From NCBI GenBank assembly GCA_002360535.1, contig DEQR01000011.1:1113-17638 (forward strand): 16,526 nucleotides of DNA, written 5' to 3'. Positions within the stretch are counted from its first letter, which is position 1. Each line of letters starts with the position of its first letter. Positions 11,671 to 16,526 of this stretch are shown here, piece by piece. The stretch is from Thiobacillus sp. UBA3361. GTDB lineage: Bacteria > Pseudomonadota > Gammaproteobacteria > Burkholderiales > Thiobacillaceae. Under the pieces are notes generated by a model. The model worked only from the letters and a program-made list of their open reading frames with translations. It was not told the DNA's origin and made no database searches. A program made the translations under genes and the position numbers.

Positions 11671-13797
11671 TTACTCCCCGGTGGACTCGCCGGCAGGCGC
11701 CGGTTCCTTCGCCGGCGGCTCGATCAGGGCCTTCATCGACAGGCGCACGCGGCCCTTGTCGTCGGCTTCCAGCACCTTGACGCGCACCGCCTGACCCTCC
11801 TTGACATGCTCGGCCACGGTGTTCACCCGCTCGTGGGCGATCTGGGAGATGTGCAACAGGCCGTCCTTGCCGGGCAGGATGTTGACGATGGCGCCGAAGT
11901 CGAGAATCTTCAGCACGGTACCGTCATAAACACGGCCCACTTCCACCTCGGCGGTGATGTCCTCGATGCGCCGTTTGGCCGCTTCGCCCGCCTCGGTGCT
12001 GGTACAGGCGATCTTGACGGTACCGTCGTCCTCGATATCGATCTGGGTGCCGGTCTCTTCGGTGAGCGCGCGGATCACCGCGCCGCCTTTGCCTATCACG
12101 TCGCGGATCTTCTCCGGGTTGATCTTGATGGTGATGATACGCGGCGCGTACTGGCTCATCTCGTGGGGCGCGGCTTCGGCCTGCTGCATCAGATTGAGGA
12201 TGTGCAGTCGCGCCTCGCGCGCCTGGGTCAGGGCCACGTGCATGATTTCCTTGGTGATGCCCTCGATCTTGATGTCCATCTGCAGGGCGGTGACGCCCTC
12301 GGTGGTGCCGGCCACCTTGAAGTCCATGTCGCCCAGGTGGTCCTCGTCGCCGAGGATGTCGGTGAGCACCGCGAAGCGGTTGCCTTCCTTGATCAGACCC
12401 ATGGCGATGCCCGCCACGTGGGCCTTCATGGGCACGCCGGCATCCATCAGCGACAGGCTGCCGCCGCACACCGAGGCCATGGAGCTGGAGCCGTTGGATT
12501 CGGTGATCTCGGAGACCACGCGCAGGGTGTAGCCGAATTCTTCCTTGCTGGGCAGGCAGGCCAGCAGGGCCCGCTTGGCCAGACGGCCGTGCCCGATCTC
12601 GCGCCGCTTCGGGCTGCCCACGCGGCCGGTCTCGCCGGTGGCGTAGGGCGGCATGTTGTAGTGCAGCATGAAGCGGTCGGTGTACTCACCGGTCAGGGCG
12701 TCAATGATCTGCTCGTCGCGGCCGGTGCCCAGGGTGGTGACCACCAGGGCCTGGGTCTCGCCGCGGGTGAACAGGGCTGAACCGTGGGTGCGCGGCAGCA
12801 CGCCGGTGCGGATGGTGATCGGGCGCACGGTGCGGGTGTCGCGACCGTCGATGCGCGGCTCGCCGGCCAGGATGCGGCCACGCACCACGCGCGCCTCCAA
12901 GGCGTGGAACATGTCCTTGATGACGTTGGCCTGGGTGGTGTCCATGTCCTCGCTGATCATCTCGGCGAACACCCGGTTGCGGATCTCGTCCACGGCGTGC
13001 ACCCGGGCCTGCTTCTGGCGGATGGAGTAGGCCATGGACAGGGCCTCGGCGGCCAGGTCGTTCATGCGGTTGACGATCTCGGCGGGGGGCTCGGGGGCGG
13101 TCCATTCCCAGGCGTCCTTGCCGGCCTCGTCAGCCAGTTCGTTGATGGCGTCGATGGCCACCTGCATCTGCTCGTGACCGAACACCACGGCACCCAACAT
13201 CACGTCCTCGGGCAGCATGTTGGCCTCGGATTCCACCATCAGCACGGCCTGGTCGGTACCGGCGACCACCAGGTCCAGATCGGAGGTCTTCAATTCAGAC
13301 AGGGTTGGGCTGAGCACGTACTGGCCATCGATGTAGCCCACCCGGGCGGCGCCGATGGGGCCGTTGAAGGGCACGCCGGCCAGCATCAGGGCGGCCGACG
13401 CCCCCAGCATGGCGGGGATGTCCGCGTCCACCTCGGGGTTCTGGGACATCACCGTGGCGATGATCTGCACCTCGTTGAAAAAGCCATCCGGGAACAGGGG
13501 GCGGATGGGGCGGTCGATCAGGCGGCAGGTGAGGATTTCCTTCTCGGAGGGCTTGCCTTCGCGCTTGAAGAAACCACCGGGGATGCGGCCGGCCGCGTAG
13601 GTTTTTTCCTGGTAATCCACAGTCAGCGGGAAAAAGTCCTGGCCGGGTTTGACTTCGCTCTTGGCCACGGCGGTCACCAGCACCACGGTGTCGTCCATGT
13701 TCACCATCACGGCGCCGGCGGCTTGGCGGGCGATCTCGCCCGTTTCCAGGGTCACCGTATGGCGACCGTACTGAAACTGTTTCTTGACTGGGTTCAC
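11671..13797 (-). CDS. pnp: Polyribonucleotide nucleotidyltransferase (PNPase)
   Basis: PNPase degrades RNA 3'-to-5' using phosphate and can also add nucleotides to 3' ends; it is a trimer and part of the degradosome in many bacteria. The 708-aa product has two RNase PH-like domains (about 10-220 and 310-540) joined by a helical linker. Conserved FFKREGKPSEKEILTCRLID lies in the first, and the catalytic Asp residues D486 and D492 (GDEDHLGDMDF) in the second. The KH domain is at about 553-600 with the GKGG loop at 569-572, and the S1 domain at about 620-690. The start is GTG at 13797 with GAGGT 4 nt upstream, giving MNPVKKQFQYG; the frame is open to 13866 but that part is not family-like. It follows rpsO across a hairpin. 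Confidence 0.97.
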   Translation of the reverse strand: MNPVKKQFQYGRHTVTLETGEIARQAAGAVMVNMDDTVVLVTAVAKSEVKPGQDFFPLTVDYQEKTYAAGRIPGGFFKREGKPSEKEILTCRLIDRPIRPLFPDGFFNEVQIIATVMSQNPEVDADIPAMLGASAALMLAGVPFNGPIGAARVGYIDGQYVLSPTLSELKTSDLDLVVAGTDQAVLMVESEANMLPEDVMLGAVVFGHEQMQVAIDAINELADEAGKDAWEWTAPEPPAEIVNRMNDLAAEALSMAYSIRQKQARVHAVDEIRNRVFAEMISEDMDTTQANVIKDMFHALEARVVRGRILAGEPRIDGRDTRTVRPITIRTGVLPRTHGSALFTRGETQALVVTTLGTGRDEQIIDALTGEYTDRFMLHYNMPPYATGETGRVGSPKRREIGHGRLAKRALLACLPSKEEFGYTLRVVSEITESNGSSSMASVCGGSLSLMDAGVPMKAHVAGIAMGLIKEGNRFAVLTDILGDEDHLGDMDFKVAGTTEGVTALQMDIKIEGITKEIMHVALTQAREARLHILNLMQQAEAAPHEMSQYAPRIITIKINPEKIRDVIGKGGAVIRALTEETGTQIDIEDDGTVKIACTSTEAGEAAKRRIEDITAEVEVGRVYDGTVLKILDFGAIVNILPGKDGLLHISQIAHERVNTVAEHVKEGQAVRVKVLEADDKGRVRLSMKALIEPPAKEPAPAGESTGE

Positions 13798-13833
13798 TGT
13801 GACCTCATTGGTTTTCGCGGCGTTACATCCCAA

Positions 13834-13853
13834 GCGGCCCGACATCGGGCCGC
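13834..13853 (-). promoter_or_regulatory. Stem-loop in the rpsO-pnp junction
   Basis: GCGGCCCG-ACAT-CGGGCCGC (8-bp stem, 4-nt loop) lies 30 nt after the rpsO stop and about 37 nt before the pnp GTG. In E. coli this junction holds a partial terminator and an RNase III-cut hairpin used in pnp autocontrol. Here no U-tract follows, so processing or RNA 3'-end protection is more likely than termination. The role is inferred from position. Confidence 0.5.
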
Positions 13854-13882
13854 ACATTGCCCTCACCGAGGGCGTAGGGCGT

Positions 13883-14152
13883 TTACTTGCGCAGACCGAG
13901 CCGCTCGATGAGTTGGCGGTAGGCGTCGGTGTTGCGGGACTTCAGATAATCCAACAGGCGGCGGCGGCGGGAAACCATCTTCAGCAAGCCGCGGCGGGAG
14001 TGGTGATCCTTGACGTGGGCCTTGAAATGGCCGGTCAGGTCGTTGATGCGGGCGGTAAGCAGGGCAACCTGGGCTTCGGGAGAGCCGGTGTCGCCGGGCT
14101 TGCGGCCGTAATCCTTGAGGATGTCCGCCTTTTGGGCTGTGGAGATGGACAT
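13883..14152 (-). CDS. rpsO: 30S ribosomal protein S15
   Basis: S15 binds 16S rRNA early in assembly of the 30S platform. The 89-aa product has the normal length and the complete family sequence, including GDTGSPEAQVALLTARI (about 20-36), the HSRRGLLKMVSRRRRLLDYL core (about 51-70) and the RLGLRK C-terminus. The ATG at 14152 is preceded by GGAG about 9 nt upstream. It has its own promoter, and pnp follows in the standard order. Confidence 0.99.
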   Translation of the reverse strand: MSISTAQKADILKDYGRKPGDTGSPEAQVALLTARINDLTGHFKAHVKDHHSRRGLLKMVSRRRRLLDYLKSRNTDAYRQLIERLGLRK

Positions 14153-14179
14153 GGTTCAGACTCCGATGGAAAAACGCGG

Positions 14180-14209
14180 ATTTTACTGGCTAAAAGGGGG
14201 AAATCTCAA
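14180..14209 (-). promoter_or_regulatory. Promoter of rpsO-pnp
   Basis: On the minus strand TTGAGA (14204-14209) and TAAAAT (14180-14185), each five of six to consensus, are 18 bp apart. The -10 lies about 27 bp upstream of the rpsO ATG. It fits the known pattern of an rpsO promoter between truB and rpsO. Confidence 0.6.
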
Positions 14210-14239
14210 GCAATTCATTGCTGTGTCGTCGTCGCTCCG

Positions 14240-15133
14240 CTACGGGCGTTCGGCCACCAGCCGGCGCGGCGCGGCGCGGCCTTCATCGTCCACTTGGACC
14301 ACGCCCAGGAAACGACCGTCCGGGGCATAGGCGCGCAAGGTCTCGCCGACCTTGAGTCCGGCCCGCCAAATCGGCTGGCCATGGCATAACTGCCAGGCGG
14401 CGTCGATATCCAGGGGCAGCACAGGCAGCTTGTTCAGCAAGCTGTCTGCCGGACGCAATCGTGCATCCCGTTCCGCCTCTTCCATGGCGGCCAGGCGGTC
14501 CAGCCCGACTGCGTCGGCGATATTCAGGCCGCCGACGGCCTCGCGCCGAAGGGCCTGCAGATGCGCACCGCAGCCCAGAGCCGCGCCGATCTCCTCCGCC
14601 AGTGTGCGGACATACAGGCCCTTGCCGGAGTGCACGCGCAGGCGCAACACCCCGTCGTGAATCCCGAGCATATCGATAGCGTGGACCATCACCCTGCGCG
14701 GCTCGCGGGGGATCTCCACCCCTTCGCGCGCATATTTGTACAGGGGTTTGCCGGCATGCTTGAGGGCGGAATACATGGGCGGCAGCTGGCTCAATTCGCC
14801 CGTGAAGCGCGGCACGACTTCCCTCACCTGGCTTTCGTCCACATGGACAGGCCGTGTTTCCAGGATGTCGCCCTCGGGGTCGGCAGTCGCGGTGCGGATA
14901 CCCAGCCGGACCTCGGCCAGATACACCTTGTCCGCGTCGAGCAGGTACTGCGAGAACTTGGTGGCCTCGCCCAGGCAGATGGGCAGCAGGCCGGTGGCGA
15001 AGGGGTCCAGGGTGCCGGTGTGGCCGCCCTTCTCGGCGCGGTAGAGGCGGCGGACCTTTTGCAGCGCAAGGTTGGAGGTGATGCCAGCCGGTTTGTCCAG
15101 CAATAGCACCCCGTCAACCTTGCGTTTCATCAT
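14240..15133 (-). CDS. truB: tRNA pseudouridine-55 synthase
   Basis: TruB isomerises uridine 55 in the T-loop of tRNAs to pseudouridine and also acts as a tRNA folding chaperone. The 297-aa product has the N-terminal DGVLLLDKPAGITSN, the catalytic Asp (D43) in GGHTGTLDPFATGLLP, the PPMYSALKHAGKPLYKYAREG block (about 127-147), and GLYVRTLAEEIG (about 182-193). The C-terminal part resembles the small PUA-like domain of longer TruB proteins. Two adjacent ATGs, 15133 and 15130, are possible. It overlaps the end of rbfA by 20 bp, so translational coupling is likely. Confidence 0.98.
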   Translation of the reverse strand: MMKRKVDGVLLLDKPAGITSNLALQKVRRLYRAEKGGHTGTLDPFATGLLPICLGEATKFSQYLLDADKVYLAEVRLGIRTATADPEGDILETRPVHVDESQVREVVPRFTGELSQLPPMYSALKHAGKPLYKYAREGVEIPREPRRVMVHAIDMLGIHDGVLRLRVHSGKGLYVRTLAEEIGAALGCGAHLQALRREAVGGLNIADAVGLDRLAAMEEAERDARLRPADSLLNKLPVLPLDIDAAWQLCHGQPIWRAGLKVGETLRAYAPDGRFLGVVQVDDEGRAAPRRLVAERP

Positions 15134-15494
15134 CCTGGGGATGTTGTTTGTCTTCCGCCACGACGCGGTCGATGAGCTCGCTCAGGTAGGCGCCGCGCTC
15201 CACAGACTCGTCGTAGGCGAACACCAGCTTGGGCACGCTACGCAAGCGCATGCGGTGCGACAGCTCGGTACGCAGGAAACCCGCGGCATGGCCAAGCGCC
15301 TTGCGCACCTCGTCCCGATCGCCGGTCAGCAGGGTGAACCAGACCTTGGCGTGCTCCAGGTCCGAAGTCACCTCGACGGAGGTGAGGGTGACGTCATGCA
15401 CGCGCGGGTCCTTCAGTTCGCGGCGCAGGATGTCGGCCAACTCGGCGCGGATTTGCTCGGCGATGCGCCGGGCGCGGGGATTGATGTGGGACAT
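15114..15494 (-). CDS. rbfA: 30S ribosome-binding factor A
   Basis: RbfA helps late 30S maturation and 16S rRNA 5'-end processing. The 126-aa product shows the family KH-like fold: RARRIAEQIRAELADILRREL at the N-terminus, DPRVHDVTLTSVEVTSDLEHAKVWFTLL in the middle and FLRTELSHRMRLRSVPKLVFAYDESVERG toward the C-terminus. The ATG at 15494 is the family start. No ribosome-binding motif precedes it; instead the start codon lies 3 bp from the arm of a heptamer-repeat element that fills the infB-rbfA gap. It overlaps truB at its 3' end. Confidence 0.98.
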   Translation of the reverse strand: MSHINPRARRIAEQIRAELADILRRELKDPRVHDVTLTSVEVTSDLEHAKVWFTLLTGDRDEVRKALGHAAGFLRTELSHRMRLRSVPKLVFAYDESVERGAYLSELIDRVVAEDKQHPQDDETQG

Positions 15495-15497
15495 TTG

Positions 15498-15600
15498 TAG
15501 CTATCAGCTTTCAGCGGTCAGCCATCAGCTACAACAACGCTGGCGCATCCGCGCCAGCCAAACACCAAGCTGAACGCTGATAGCTGAATATTGACCGCTA
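15498..15600. repeat. Inverted heptamer-repeat element filling the infB-rbfA gap
   Basis: The left arm (15499-15533) is five consecutive 7-mers close to AGCNNTC. The right arm (15569-15600) is four 7-mers close to the complement, GCTGANN, plus a 4-nt remainder. Pairings include AGCTATCAGC (15499-15508) with GCTGATAGCT (15576-15585) and AGCGGTCA (15513-15520) with TGACCGCT (15592-15599). The centre holds a perfect hairpin, GCTGGCGC-ATCC-GCGCCAGC (15539-15558). The element ends 3 bp from the rbfA start and 3 bp from the infB stop. Unit sequence differs from the 351-416 element, but the 7-bp inverted architecture is the same. Confidence 0.85.
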
Positions 15601-15603
15601 TTT

Positions 15604-16526
15604 TCAGAGTGTCCTGGCGACTTCCACGACCTCGTAGCACTCCAAGTGGTCACCTTCCTGGATGTCGTTGAAGTTCTTCAGGTTCAGACCGCACTCGAAG
15701 CCTTCCTTGACCTCGCGCACGTCGTCCTTATAGCGCTTCAGCGATTCCAGCTCGCCGTCGTGGACCACCACGTTGTCACGCAGCACGCGCACCCGCGCGT
15801 TGCGCTTGATGATGCCGTCCAGGACCATGCAACCGGCCACCGCGCCCACCTTGGAGATGCGGAACACCTGGCGAATCTCGGCCAGGCCGGTGATGTTTTC
15901 CTTCTTCTCCGGCGACAGTAGGCCGGACAGGGCCGCCTTCACGTCATCCACGGCCTCGTAGATGATGTTGTAGTAGCGCAGATCCACGCCCGAGGACTCG
16001 GCCAGCTTACGGGACTGGGCATCGGCGCGCACGTTGAAGCCGATGATCACCGCGCCGGAGGCGATGGCCAGGTTGACGTCCGATTCGGAGATGGCACCCA
16101 CCGCGGAGTGGATGATGTTCACCTTCACCTCGTCGGTGGACAGCTTCTGCAAGGCGTGCGCCAAACCCTCGTAGGAACCCTGCACGTCGGCCTTGAGGAT
16201 CAGCGGCAGGGACTTGACCTCGCCCTCGCCCATCTGCTCGAACATGTTCTCCAGCTTGGCGGCCTGCTGGCGGGCCAGCTTCACGTCACGGAACTTGCCC
16301 TGCCGGAACAGGGCAATCTCGCGCGCCTTGCGCTCGTCGGGCAGGACCATCACGTCCTCGCCGGCAGCAGGCACCTCGGACAGGCCCTGGATCTCGACCG
16401 GAATCGAGGGTCCGGCCTCCTGCACCGGCTTGCCGTCCTCGTCCAGCATGGCGCGCACCTTACCGAAGGCGGTGCCGGCCAACATCATGTCACCGCGCTT
16501 GAGGGTGCCGGACTGCACCAGAAGAA
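15604..16526 (-). CDS. infB: Translation initiation factor IF-2, C-terminal part (cut by window edge)
   Basis: IF-2 is the GTPase that brings formylmethionyl-tRNA to the 30S subunit and promotes subunit joining. The visible 306 residues begin in domain II (LVQSGTLKRGD, AGTAFGKVRAM), just after the GTP-binding domain, which lies outside the window. They continue through the helix before domain III (LARQQAAKLENMFEQM), domain III (LPLILKADVQGSYEGL, SDVNLAIASGAVIIGFNVRAD) and the C-terminal fMet-tRNA-binding barrel (IRQVFRISKVGAVAGCMVLDG, GFECGLNL, DIQEGDHLECYEVVEVARTL). The end at 15604 is the natural C-terminus. In the usual order it precedes rbfA, but a heptamer-repeat hairpin separates the two. 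Confidence 0.98.
   Translation of the reverse strand, partial: LLVQSGTLKRGDMMLAGTAFGKVRAMLDEDGKPVQEAGPSIPVEIQGLSEVPAAGEDVMVLPDERKAREIALFRQGKFRDVKLARQQAAKLENMFEQMGEGEVKSLPLILKADVQGSYEGLAHALQKLSTDEVKVNIIHSAVGAISESDVNLAIASGAVIIGFNVRADAQSRKLAESSGVDLRYYNIIYEAVDDVKAALSGLLSPEKKENITGLAEIRQVFRISKVGAVAGCMVLDGIIKRNARVRVLRDNVVVHDGELESLKRYKDDVREVKEGFECGLNLKNFNDIQEGDHLECYEVVEVARTL

Noticed and set aside
11806..13911. Plus-strand ORFs of 324 and 375 aa antisense to pnp
   Set aside because: These are shadow frames of pnp with low-complexity Gly/His/Val composition, no ribosome sites and no recognisable motif.

Overview
The window looks like chromosomal core DNA from a GC-rich betaproteobacterium. The evidence is the gene order infB-rbfA-truB-rpsO-pnp, a tRNA-Pro/Arg/His cluster, and an ATP-dependent Mrp carrying an N-terminal MIP18-like domain and sitting next to dcd. 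A CbbY-type sugar-phosphate phosphatase and a FadL-type porin fit the Rhodocyclales/Nitrosomonadales range, but the genus cannot be fixed from sequence alone. I see no insertion sequence, prophage, CRISPR array or complete mobile element.

Layout. 1-2400, minus strand: the start of dcd, then mrp (Fe-S cluster carrier) with a long leader and an IscR-like box upstream, then an unrecognised Pro/Ala-rich membrane-anchored protein. 2448-4881, minus strand: a spermidine-synthase-like protein, followed by rppH, a CBS-pair protein and a small unknown protein, which look like one operon. 4883-7453, plus strand: proS and a lytic transglycosylase, closed by a bidirectional terminator. 7469-8788, minus strand: a FadL/OmpP1 porin gene of clearly lower GC than its surroundings. 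9000-9323, minus strand: tRNA-Pro, tRNA-Arg and tRNA-His behind one promoter. 9385-11656: folD (plus) converging on cbbY (minus), then an unknown 165-aa gene (plus) with its own promoter and a bidirectional terminator. 11671-16526, minus strand: pnp, rpsO, truB, rbfA and the 3' part of infB, a translation and RNA-turnover cluster.

Most of the window is ordinary housekeeping. Two things stand out. First, two intergenic elements (351-416 and 15498-15600) are built of 7-bp tandem repeats in inverted arms. Each fills almost exactly the gap between the stop codon of one gene and the start codon of the next, at mrp/dcd and infB/rbfA. Second, the mrp upstream region combines a 25-bp box matching the E. 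coli IscR type 1 consensus at 22 of 25 positions with a leader of about 155 nt that can fold into a branched structure. I found no clear new defence, secretion or metabolic system.
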